NCBI RefSeq assembly: GCF_947495455.1 | Contig: NZ_CANLZC010000065.1 | Location: 1-33,483 of the forward strand | Length of the DNA: 33,483 bases | Direction of reading: 5' to 3' | From: an uncultured Shewanella sp. | Lineage (GTDB): Bacteria > Pseudomonadota > Gammaproteobacteria > Enterobacterales > Shewanellaceae | Shown: in pieces, positions 26,517 to 33,483 of the stretch | How the letters are laid out: every line of letters starts with the position of its first letter | How positions within the stretch are numbered: position 1 is the stretch's first letter | Notes under the pieces: model-generated | Told to the model about the DNA's origin: nothing | The model's database searches: none | What the model saw: only the letters and a program-made list of their open reading frames with translations | Translations under genes and position numbers: made by a program

Positions 26517-27215
26517 TTAGTTAAAAACGGTAATTGTGGTCAGAAAGCTTTTTTCAAAACGGATATAATGGCATTCAAATTGATGATTTTGTTTGAACTT
26601 TGTTGACCAGTTTTTGGTGAGTTTTAATGTCAGTCGTTGATTAATAAGATCAATGTTTGTTATTTCTACGGCATCAAAATTGAAAAATTGCTTAATGAGA
26701 GGATATAGCGCTTTATAAATACTTTCTTTAGCAGAAAAAGCGAGGGTAACCCCTTGGTTAAAAGGTAGGGCTGTTGCGCGTATCAATGCCTCTTCTGCTG
26801 GGTTGATAATACTTTTATAAATATCTTCACAGCTTTTAATATTAATATCATATTCCAGGTCGATACCTAGGGCTTGAACATGTTTTGATGTTGTGATGCC
26901 GCAGGCGGCAGTTTCATTGGAATGAGTGATACTGCCAATGACATTTTTTGGCCAAATGGGGCTGCGATCCTCAGCATTCATGATGTCTTGATAGGGTAGA
27001 GCCAATTGGTTAAAGCAGCATTTAGCTAAAAATCGTCCAGCAAGGAATTCAGCTTGTCGTTTAGGAACGGCCTTTTTGAGCTTTGTGGGCAACTGAATTT
27101 GGTGCTCAGTAAATAATGATGGACTAAATGCACTGATGTTAAACTCACATGATAGTAAAGTGATCTCATCCATATGAGGAAAGTGTTGCTGTAAAGGGGT
27201 GAGTTTTGAAAGCAT
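26517..27215 (-). CDS. 4'-phosphopantetheinyl transferase (EntD/Sfp superfamily)
   Basis: 232 residues. The enzyme moves the phosphopantetheine arm of CoA onto carrier-protein serines. Family motifs are in order: KRQAEFLAGR (about 52-61), GSITHSNETAACGI (about 93-106), the Mg-binding GIDLEYD (about 115-121) and FSAKESIYKALYP (about 160-172). The size and motifs fit the EntD-like group. No siderophore, polyketide or polyunsaturated fatty acid synthase gene lies nearby, so its carrier protein is encoded elsewhere. No good ribosome-binding site precedes this ATG; Met15 is an alternative start. It is AT-rich and sits just inside the region bracketed by MITE pieces. Confidence 0.88.
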   Translation of the reverse strand: MLSKLTPLQQHFPHMDEITLLSCEFNISAFSPSLFTEHQIQLPTKLKKAVPKRQAEFLAGRFLAKCCFNQLALPYQDIMNAEDRSPIWPKNVIGSITHSNETAACGITTSKHVQALGIDLEYDINIKSCEDIYKSIINPAEEALIRATALPFNQGVTLAFSAKESIYKALYPLIKQFFNFDAVEITNIDLINQRLTLKLTKNWSTKFKQNHQFECHYIRFEKSFLTTITVFN

Positions 27216-27349
27216 AGATTGAATTTTTTATGAATAAATTCGAATTGTCGCATTTTTTGAGCTGTTATCAAAGGCTCACGAAAGGATTAATGAGGTTAAT
27301 GAAGTCATTTGTATTCACTCGTTTCAACTTTTTGACTGCAAGACTTTAA

Positions 27350-27374
27350 TGCGGCCTTAAAAGAACAGGCCGCA
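27350..27374 (-). terminator. hairpin after the YHYH-domain gene
   Basis: Perfect 8-bp GC-rich stem TGCGGCCT / AGGCCGCA with a 9-base loop, 24 bp beyond the stop of the minus-strand YHYH gene. It is followed on that strand by TTAAAGTC, a poor T tract. Confidence 0.55.
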
Positions 27375-27397
27375 ACACTTGAAGAAAGTAAAGGGGT

Positions 27398-28909
27398 TTA
27401 CTGACATTCCCCCTTAAAAGTGGGGCCAATGATGTAAGGGAAAGCTGGGGATAACTCGCCACTGGAAGATTGGGTGACGGTAATGTGATAGTGGTAACCG
27501 AGTTCATCGTGATCATGGCCATTATGTTCGTCTAGGAACTGCTCTCCTTGAGCCATTAATGTTTCATCCCAATACATATCTTGGTAATACGCGCCTGCAT
27601 CAAGATAAATGGTTCCTCCTCTAAAAGCGGGTTGAAGCGTATAGGGATAACCTAAGTCATATCCCGTTGTGCTTGCGGGCATTGTTCCTTGGCTAGGATC
27701 AAATTCATTGATCATGACACAACTGCGTTTTCCATCACTACAGCCAACAAGTGGATCTTGATAATCTCGTATTCGCCAAGAACTGGTGGCAAGAACACCT
27801 TGAGCATGCCAAGGCCCATAAATGGCATAACCATCTTTTGCAAAACCATAAACCGGTGAATGTTTGTCGCCTAAATCATTAACAGTATTGGCCAAGCACT
27901 GTGAGTTAAAATGATGATGATAATCGCCATTTGCAGCATGACCACTGCAAATATCCATATCATACTGCTCAAAAACGGGGGCGTTTCGTTGCCAAATATT
28001 ATTGTCGACTCGTGCGTCGGACCAGTTGTAAACGGATGTACCATTGACCATGTAACCGATAGGGCCGTTGCCCGTTTCACATGTTCCTGTACTGATCTTG
28101 GGAGTGAGGGGAAAATCCATGGATTTATTGATGTCAAAAGGGCAATCTGGGCCCGGTGGCCAGTAACCTTCTCCACCGCTTGTATAGCAAGCATGACCAA
28201 CAGGACTCACTGTCCAGCCGATATTTTGGCCAAATTTGACTATATCGCCTTCATTCACTGTTAAACCTTGATTATTTTGAAAGTCACCCACAGGGTGTTT
28301 GGCTACTGTCTCAAGTATTTCTTGATCAATAACCACTTGATAATCAGGAATACCCGATGCAGAAATAGTGACACTGTCTCCATTGTTGGTGACAGTATTG
28401 ACATGGATAAGCGCATTGGGAATAAACTGAGAATATTCTTGTTCGTTATTCATTATCCAGTCATTGAGGATATCAGCGCCTGGCGTATTGCCTGTATCGG
28501 TAGGGATCCCGTCAAATACCCAGATAAACTGATTGAGATCAGGATTATTGTCTGAAAGTACGACTCTAAAAGTATCGCTGACTGATGTATTGCTCATGAT
28601 GTTTCCAAGTTCGATATGACTATCGCCTGTGCGGATCCAGGTTTCAGGGACTTCGATTAATGTGCCAGTGACGGCATTAATGTTTTTATCTGAAGAAATG
28701 AACACTTCATAGGTTAATATCCAGTGGCCATTATTTCTTTCAATAGAACGCACTAATGAATATGCATCAATATTGATATCTGAAGTGACATCATCAGCCA
28801 TAACTAAGGGTGGAGTGAAGCAGATAAAGAGTATGGTAAAAAGAAACTTGTCAATGAAGGAAGTCAATTGAGATGTCAATTTACTGGTTTTAATAAAATC
28901 ATATTCCAT
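27398..28909 (-). CDS. exported YHYH-domain protein
   Basis: 503 residues from the preferred start MEYDFIKTSK (GGAG nine bases before it; an ATG 19 codons earlier is less likely). A hydrophobic stretch (about 22-36) ending PPLVMA suggests a signal peptide. The C-terminal two-thirds match the YHYH family: NGDYHHHF, SPVYGFAKDGYAIYGPW and the name-giving ELGYHYHIT near the end, preceded by EHNGHDHDE. Eight Cys residues are spread through the mature part, consistent with an exported, disulfide-stabilised protein. The histidine clusters suggest metal binding. Function is unknown for the family. It is divergent from two further exported-protein genes across a 557-bp gap. Confidence 0.8.
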   Translation of the reverse strand: MEYDFIKTSKLTSQLTSFIDKFLFTILFICFTPPLVMADDVTSDINIDAYSLVRSIERNNGHWILTYEVFISSDKNINAVTGTLIEVPETWIRTGDSHIELGNIMSNTSVSDTFRVVLSDNNPDLNQFIWVFDGIPTDTGNTPGADILNDWIMNNEQEYSQFIPNALIHVNTVTNNGDSVTISASGIPDYQVVIDQEILETVAKHPVGDFQNNQGLTVNEGDIVKFGQNIGWTVSPVGHACYTSGGEGYWPPGPDCPFDINKSMDFPLTPKISTGTCETGNGPIGYMVNGTSVYNWSDARVDNNIWQRNAPVFEQYDMDICSGHAANGDYHHHFNSQCLANTVNDLGDKHSPVYGFAKDGYAIYGPWHAQGVLATSSWRIRDYQDPLVGCSDGKRSCVMINEFDPSQGTMPASTTGYDLGYPYTLQPAFRGGTIYLDAGAYYQDMYWDETLMAQGEQFLDEHNGHDHDELGYHYHITVTQSSSGELSPAFPYIIGPTFKGECQ

Positions 28910-29466
28910 ACTAAGTGTCTCCAATGTATATTCATCAAAAATGAGATAAGTCGACATGAATAACAAAAATAATGTTATTCGACTTGATGTTTTTATTTTT
29001 CAAATAAGGTATAACACCCAATAATTTACTGATTGATATGTCAATATATTTTATGTGTACTAAATTGGGCTTTGTTATATGTTTTGACTTTAGCTTAATT
29101 TTATAAAGAGATATGAGTTCTATTTTAGACTTTAACTTAATTTACATATTGAGTTGTGTTTTAAATGTGAATATAAAATAACTCTTTGTTGTTTTGCTTG
29201 CTTTAAGTTGTTGTTTTTTAGTTTTTTTATTTTTTAAGTATGCTGTGGATCTCTAGTGAGTCTAGGTGGTGGAAATAATGTTTAAAGTTGATATGCTTTC
29301 TAAATTCATATAATAAGTGTGATGCATATTGAATAGACTATTATTATATTGAGTTAAAGTTGGAGTATATAGTAACTGTCGTTATTTAATGTATAAACTG
29401 AACTATCAGCGTTGAAATGGATGAGTGTCATGTTAGCTCTTGTTAGCTATAACATAAGGAGAGGAA
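28910..29466. other. long AT-rich divergent intergenic region
   Basis: 557 bp between the divergent YHYH and His-motif genes, very AT-rich, with no reading frame of note. It should hold both promoters. A strong ribosome-binding site (AAGGAGAGG) sits at its right edge. No clear operator or hairpin was identified. Confidence 0.6.
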
Positions 29467-30033
29467 ATGAAAAGAATAGCGAGTGATGTATTATTGTTAG
29501 TCGTGACAGTGAGCTTATTACCGTGGCTGATAGTATTTACTGTTGAAGCAAGGCAAGCGCTTATTAAAGCGGACGTAATGAATACGGAAGCTAGCTCGGT
29601 GAAAGTGAGTAAGATAAAAGAGCAGCTCATCAAGAACACACATTCTCATGCTAATAAAATGATCCCCGAAGGTGCCGTAGAACCTAAATTGGATTTACAA
29701 TTATTAAAAGATGTTAAGTCTGGTTATAACTTACACATTATATATGATGGATTTGAATTAGAGCCTCCAGAGTTTTTAGATTCCCCCAAAGATAAAGTAG
29801 AAGGGCATGCCCATCTTTTTATTAATGGTAAGAAAGTACAGCGGATTTATGGTGCGTATTTACATTTAGATTCAAGCTTATTTCAAGTTGGAGTGAATTC
29901 CATTAGTGTCACGTTAAACAGTCACGATCATGATACTTGGTCTATTGATGGTCAGCCTATTGTGGCGACCTACTTTATTAATACTCAAAAGACACCTTTT
30001 ATTCAACATTATTTCAGTGCCTTTCCATTTTAA
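29467..30033 (+). CDS. exported or membrane-anchored protein with HAHL-x-x-NG motif
   Basis: 188 residues. A hydrophobic N-terminus (about 7-25, LLLVVTVSLLPWLIVFTV) has no clear cleavage site, so it may be a membrane anchor. The mature part has the pattern GYNLHIIYDGFELEPPEF, then EGHAHLFINGKKVQRIYGAY, then VGVNSISVTLNSHDHDTWS. It looks like one beta-sandwich with three histidine-bearing strands (HAH, HL, HDHD), a likely metal site. I have seen similar GHAHLYVNG-type exported proteins but cannot name the family with confidence. A strong AAGGAGAGG site precedes the ATG. The SnoaL-like gene follows after 38 bp on the same strand, so they are probably one operon. Confidence 0.7.
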   Translation: MKRIASDVLLLVVTVSLLPWLIVFTVEARQALIKADVMNTEASSVKVSKIKEQLIKNTHSHANKMIPEGAVEPKLDLQLLKDVKSGYNLHIIYDGFELEPPEFLDSPKDKVEGHAHLFINGKKVQRIYGAYLHLDSSLFQVGVNSISVTLNSHDHDTWSIDGQPIVATYFINTQKTPFIQHYFSAFPF

Positions 30034-30077
30034 GGCGTTCATGAAGCTTCTATTTTTATGGAAAAGGAACGATGAAT

Positions 30078-30638
30078 ATGATAGTAAAAACGCTATTATG
30101 GTTATTACCAATCTGGGCTTTGTATTCAACCCATGTGTCTGCTGAAACAGCCGTGATGGCATGGCCAAAAAAGCTATCATCTGTTACTCAACATGATGAG
30201 GAAACCTTGCTATCACATAAAAAACTGGCGCGTTTAGCTAGGCTTGTGTGGGAGAGTAATAATCAAGTCGATTATTCTAGAGTATTTTCAAAAGATTATA
30301 TAAATCATCAAATTCCTTCTATTGTGGGTAAACCTTTAACGGAAAGTCGCCAAGAATGGCAAAGTCTGGTCAATCATTTTCATCAATCTTTTTCTAATGT
30401 GAAGGAAGAAATATTGCTTCAAATCGCTGAAAGTGAGTTTGTGGTTACGCAATGGCAAACTACAGGCACACAGACGGGAGAATATTTAGGTTTTTCCGCC
30501 ACTGGCAAACGGGTTTCTTGGTCGGGTATACAAATAGATAAATTTGAGCAAGGTCAAATTGTTGAGTCTTGGGTTGTTTGGGACATGTATTCGCTTTTTT
30601 CACAGTTGGGTTTTATCCCTGCTTTGGGTAATAACTAA
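30078..30638 (+). CDS. exported SnoaL-like (NTF2-fold) protein
   Basis: 186 residues from Met at 30078 (an ATG at 30072 is possible; AGGA is 9 bases from the later one and 3 from the earlier). A signal peptide of about 22 residues ends THVSA. The C-terminal half, EYLGFSATGKRVSWSGIQID followed by EQGQIVESWVVWDMYSLFSQLG, is the hallmark of SnoaL-like ester cyclase proteins (polyketide cyclase family). These are usually cytoplasmic, so an exported member is unusual. The family covers cyclases, hydrolases and non-enzymatic binders; the substrate is unknown. It is second in the operon begun by the His-motif protein and ends before a hairpin. Confidence 0.78.
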   Translation: MIVKTLLWLLPIWALYSTHVSAETAVMAWPKKLSSVTQHDEETLLSHKKLARLARLVWESNNQVDYSRVFSKDYINHQIPSIVGKPLTESRQEWQSLVNHFHQSFSNVKEEILLQIAESEFVVTQWQTTGTQTGEYLGFSATGKRVSWSGIQIDKFEQGQIVESWVVWDMYSLFSQLGFIPALGNN

Positions 30639-30660
30639 AATCATATGAGTGGATTAACAA

Positions 30661-30687
30661 TAACAGCGGATGAAAACTCCGCTGTTA
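30661..30687. terminator. hairpin between convergent genes
   Basis: Perfect 10-bp stem TAACAGCGGA / TCCGCTGTTA, loop TGAAAAC, 22 bp after the SnoaL-like stop and 40 bp before the end of the convergent gene. There is little T-run on either side. A second small dyad (TTCAA / TTGAA) lies at about 30702-30717. Confidence 0.55.
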
Positions 30688-30726
30688 TAAGATGAAAATA
30701 ATTCAAGTTAATTGAATGTTAAAAAT

Positions 30727-32202
30727 CTACTTTACGGTAAAGGTTTCCCAAGTATAGGCATTGTCACGATTATTTGTCATGCTACCATCGGATTCTGCTG
30801 CAACATATTTATTGTGGGTACTGAGTAAAGAAATTTGATCCCCATCCGCTAAGCAGCCACTGGTATCAGTATGGTTTTTAAGGGTGAAGACTTCCCAAGT
30901 GTTATCGATTGATGCTGTGGCATCCAGATCACCATCATTATCAGCGCGCACATAATGACCATTTGTGGTTTGCAGTGTGACTTTGTCATTATGCTGTATG
31001 CACATCTTGTTATTATTGATGTTTTCTTTCAATTTGAGGGTAAACGTCTCCCAAGTGCCCATGCTTGAGCGTGAATGGTTGACCATGTTATCGCCACCAC
31101 TATTGTTAGCTGCCACATAGGTGTTATGGGTTGTGTTGTAGAGTCCTAGGGTTTTAGCAGTGAGTTTTCTGTCACGATCCCAAGGACTAGGCGTATAATA
31201 GTAATGGTTGGTCCAACGTAGTTTTGTGACTAGAGGATCATGATCGCTAATATTCTGCTCTATTTCTTGCTCGGTAAGCACTTCAAATTGAAATTGGTCA
31301 TTGCCTTTAAAGGCGATGTGATCGACGCCGCTACAGCGATTTTCTTTGTTATAGTTGCCTTCGGCAACGGCTTCACATCCCCAAGTTAGGCCCAATGCGT
31401 CCACAAAGTCTTGACTATAGCCCGCACTAATCGCAGCGTTGAAGTCGCCCATGACCACAACGGGAACATTGATAGAGACGCGATTAATATACTCTTCTAA
31501 TTGATCGAACTGATTTTGTTTAACTGTGCCTCTGTCGGTGTCCATATGGGTATTGTAGAAATGGATCACTAAATCCTGATGGATATTTATTTGCGTCAGC
31601 GTAAAGCCTTTATCTGCTTGACAGTCTGGACTGTTAGTTTGTCCGAGGGCCAGCTCAGTAAAGGTTCCTTGACAATCATTGTACTCAACACGTTCTTGAC
31701 GACTAATAAAAGGGTATTTTGAAATCGTGCTGAGTCCATCACCGTAGGTGCTTGTGCTGCCTTGATAATGATCGCTCATGTAGGGGTATTGGCTGCGGTT
31801 TAATCCATCAACAATCGCTGAATTCCTAACCCAATTTTCTTGTAGGCCAATAATGTCCCAGCCGCTATTATTGATGTATGTTTGGGTTAACTCTTTGGCT
31901 TCTGCATCAGAAATGCCATCAAGCGCTTCAGGAAAACCTTTGACATTAAAAACGGCAAAGGTGAGTTCACCTGACTCGCCGGCAACGGTTTCAAGTCGAG
32001 TCACAGCTTGACTATTGGAGCTTTCATAGCCACTTTGAGTGGCCGCATCTAGATAGGCGCGAGCATAGCTATCTTCTGGTATTGGGTTGGGGATAGGATC
32101 GATAATTATGTCGATAAGATCACCGAACCAATCTGCTTGTGCATTAACGCTCATACCAAGGCAAAGTGCTAAGGTAATGTGATTAAGCTTGAGTTTCTTC
32201 AT
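30727..32202 (-). CDS. exported endonuclease/exonuclease/phosphatase-fold protein with C-terminal fascin-like beta-trefoil
   Basis: 491 residues from MKKLKLNH (AGGGGAA upstream; an ATG 17 codons earlier is unlikely). A signal peptide of about 23 residues ends NAQA. The catalytic domain (about 75-335) carries the DNase I/sphingomyelinase-type motifs FNVKGFP, GLQENW (metal-binding Glu), YNTHMD, GDFNA and SDHDPL, so a phosphodiesterase or nuclease activity is likely. The tail (about 350-491) has three repeats, each with a YV-x-A core (YVAANNSGG, YVRADNDGD, YVAAESDGS) and ending WETFTLK, WEVFTLK or WETFTVK, the pattern of a fascin-like beta-trefoil that usually binds glycans or proteins. It is convergent with the SnoaL-like gene. 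Confidence 0.85.
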   Translation of the reverse strand: MKKLKLNHITLALCLGMSVNAQADWFGDLIDIIIDPIPNPIPEDSYARAYLDAATQSGYESSNSQAVTRLETVAGESGELTFAVFNVKGFPEALDGISDAEAKELTQTYINNSGWDIIGLQENWVRNSAIVDGLNRSQYPYMSDHYQGSTSTYGDGLSTISKYPFISRQERVEYNDCQGTFTELALGQTNSPDCQADKGFTLTQINIHQDLVIHFYNTHMDTDRGTVKQNQFDQLEEYINRVSINVPVVVMGDFNAAISAGYSQDFVDALGLTWGCEAVAEGNYNKENRCSGVDHIAFKGNDQFQFEVLTEQEIEQNISDHDPLVTKLRWTNHYYYTPSPWDRDRKLTAKTLGLYNTTHNTYVAANNSGGDNMVNHSRSSMGTWETFTLKLKENINNNKMCIQHNDKVTLQTTNGHYVRADNDGDLDATASIDNTWEVFTLKNHTDTSGCLADGDQISLLSTHNKYVAAESDGSMTNNRDNAYTWETFTVK

Positions 32203-32819
32203 AAATGGTATTCCCCTGAATATTGTTATCGTTATTAAGTGAAATAATGGCATAGTTATTTCATTTATATTTTTATTCTTTATTAAATTGAAATTAACTG
32301 ACTGAATAAACGAGTCATTTATTAAATTAGCGATCAGGTAAGTGTGTTGTCAAATAAATGTAACCTAAAATATTTTATGGTTACCTTTAGTTAACAGTTA
32401 TGTGTCACTATTTGACTTAAAATGTTTAGGTGTATTTGGGGCTGGTATTTTTGCAATTACATTTTCTTGTATAATGCATTTTAAACTTGTTTTATATCGT
32501 AACATTATAAAATCATTTCACTTTTGTTGTGTATGTGATTCTTGAAATATGTTTTATGTGATTGAAGTGTTTGTTTTATTTTTGTTTATGTAAACCAACT
32601 TAATGGTTATAGTGATTATTTTTATTTTAGTAAGGTTAAAGTAATCGCTCTACATTAAAATTAACTTTAAATTATCAATTTGTTATCAAAAATGGGCGTT
32701 TATTTTTAGGCTGATGTTGAGTGATGATTTCTCGAACTGTGATTGATTCAATTATTTTATCCTATGATAAAGAAGGGAAAATAATTGCACTCTAATGCCT
32801 AACATTTAATGCTTAATAT
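32203..32819. other. long AT-rich intergenic region
   Basis: 617 bp without a credible gene. It carries the promoter of the endonuclease-like gene. A dyad GTAACC / GGTTAC (32360-32384) encloses the palindrome TAAAATATTTTA and could be an operator. TAATGC-type short repeats occur at 32792-32824. Nothing else was recognised. Confidence 0.6.
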
Positions 32820-33239
32820 CTAATGACACCAACTCTCGCGCGGTGCAGGGAGCTTTCTTCCAAGCTGTTTATTGATAAGAACATAAGATAAGTTTGTTCC
32901 ATCAATATACATTGTGGCCCATAAAATGTTATTTTCATCATGTTTTTGCTTATCGAGTAATATGACTTTGGCATTTTTTAAATATTCAGTGACAAAGGCT
33001 TTGGCTTTTAATGCGAGTTTTGTTTCTTTGGCACAGTCTCCATTAAGGGAGGGAGTATAGACGCCATTGAGGCGGATTTGAGTATGCTTATGCTCTTCAG
33101 GGAGATAGGCACTGAAGTGATCGGCGCTGAAAATTTCAGTTATTTTTGCGGCTTGGGCTTCACTATCTAGTGGGGCAGCCATTGCTGTTTTCGCAAGGAA
33201 ATAAAAGAAGCATATCAGTGTAAAGTGTGTCGTTGACAT
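32820..33239 (-). CDS. exported staphylococcal-nuclease-fold protein, probably catalytically inactive
   Basis: 139 residues. A signal peptide of about 21 residues ends TAMA. The SNase-like OB-fold shows as SADHFSAYL, IRLNGVYTPSLNGDC, LALKAKAFVTEYLKNA and LWATMYIDGTNLS, ending KLPAPRESWC, closely parallel to exported thermonuclease-family proteins. Compared with the usual IRL-GIDTPE motif, the Asp and Glu are replaced (Y61, S64) and the catalytic Arg of the GR-L motif is replaced by Ile (I105); only the first Arg (R56) remains. The two Cys (C69, C138) could form a disulfide. So nuclease activity is unlikely, and a binding role is possible. A MITE end lies 27 bp upstream of its start. Confidence 0.78.
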   Translation of the reverse strand: MSTTHFTLICFFYFLAKTAMAAPLDSEAQAAKITEIFSADHFSAYLPEEHKHTQIRLNGVYTPSLNGDCAKETKLALKAKAFVTEYLKNAKVILLDKQKHDENNILWATMYIDGTNLSYVLINKQLGRKLPAPRESWCH

Positions 33240-33266
33240 ATATCAATTCCAATATTTTTATGTTTC

Positions 33267-33483
33267 TATACCCGTGATACTTCAAGCTGCAGGATTCAGC
33301 TGGAATTAAAAGTCTTTTAGACAAGGCATTGAACATCGAGCTTAGTCATTCTAAGCCGGTGTTTAATAACACAGTATAAAAGGCCTTGCTTTTACATATA
33401 AAGAGGCCAGCCCTTTGGGAGTGTGTAAAAGCACCGACTTCTACGTTGTATCATCTTAAAAGGCAATAAGCATTTCGGCAATA
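33267..33483. mobile_element. MITE-like element, copy 2 (truncated by window edge)
   Basis: Begins with the terminal repeat TATACCCGTGATACTT and matches the reverse complement of 17851-18180 through most of its visible 217 bp, including CAGGATTCAGCTGGAATTAA, AGTATAAAAGGCCTTGC and AAAGAGGCCAGCCC. It lacks about 50 bases present in copy 1. The far end (about 70 bp) lies outside the window. It sits directly upstream of the SNase-like gene. Confidence 0.85.

Noticed and set aside
26517..27215. PfaE-type transferase of a polyunsaturated fatty acid synthase locus
   Set aside because: No pfa-type genes are in the window and the motifs do not distinguish PfaE from other EntD-like proteins.
27871..28264. 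Overlapping open frames inside the YHYH gene on both strands
   Set aside because: Shadows of the real minus-strand gene, which has domain motifs and a signal peptide.
32360..32384. Dyad GTAACC/GGTTAC as a terminator
   Set aside because: No adjacent gene end and no T-run; kept only as a possible operator in the gap description.

Overview
The window looks like a chromosomal segment of a low-GC marine gammaproteobacterium, most likely Shewanella or a close relative. The gene content and order (moxR/VWA operon, fadI-fadJ, an M16 peptidase, sixA, smrB, prmB, aroC, an ATP-NAD kinase homologue, a yfcL homologue, a SPOUT methyltransferase) are what I would expect for that genus, and the E. coli fadIJ-sixA-smrB-prmB-aroC-yfcL neighbourhood is recognisable. 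All assignments come from reading the translated sequence; no search was run.

Layout. (1) 1-5252, minus strand: a tightly overlapping operon read MoxR ATPase, DUF58 protein, DUF4381 protein, VWA protein, then a VWA+TPR protein whose C-terminus is a long glutamine-rich tandem repeat cut by the window edge. This is a Bat/MoxR type envelope-associated system. (2) 5388-8984, plus strand: a good FadR-like operator, fadI, fadJ and a strong terminator, forming the trifunctional fatty acid beta-oxidation complex. (3) 8985-9804: a gene-poor stretch with two long hairpins, a tandem repeat and a 59-residue secreted small protein gene. (4) 9805-17306, minus strand: a 1459-residue propeller/PAS/GGDEF/EAL c-di-GMP protein and a 934-residue M16 peptidase. 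(5) 17307-18230: non-coding, with a 330-bp terminal-inverted-repeat element (MITE-like) ending 50 bp before sixA. (6) 18231-23631: the conserved housekeeping block sixA, smrB (opposite strand), prmB, aroC, NAD kinase-like, YfcL and RNA methyltransferase, closed by an 18-bp-stem bidirectional terminator. (7) 23630-26337, minus strand: a conserved hypothetical gene behind a membrane diguanylate cyclase. (8) 26458-33483: a looser, AT-rich, accessory-looking region bracketed by two more pieces of the same MITE family. It holds a phosphopantetheinyl transferase and five exported-protein genes: a YHYH-domain protein, a His-motif protein, a SnoaL-like protein, an endonuclease/phosphatase-fold protein with a fascin-like beta-trefoil, and a staphylococcal-nuclease-fold protein that has lost catalytic residues.

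The most novel items are the divergent YHYH / His-motif / SnoaL cluster of exported proteins (27.4-30.6 kb), the MITE family with two copies facing gene starts in the same relative orientation, the apparently inactive SNase-like exported protein, and the sharp compositional break inside the large c-di-GMP sensor gene. No tRNA, rRNA, CRISPR array, complete insertion sequence or phage gene was seen.
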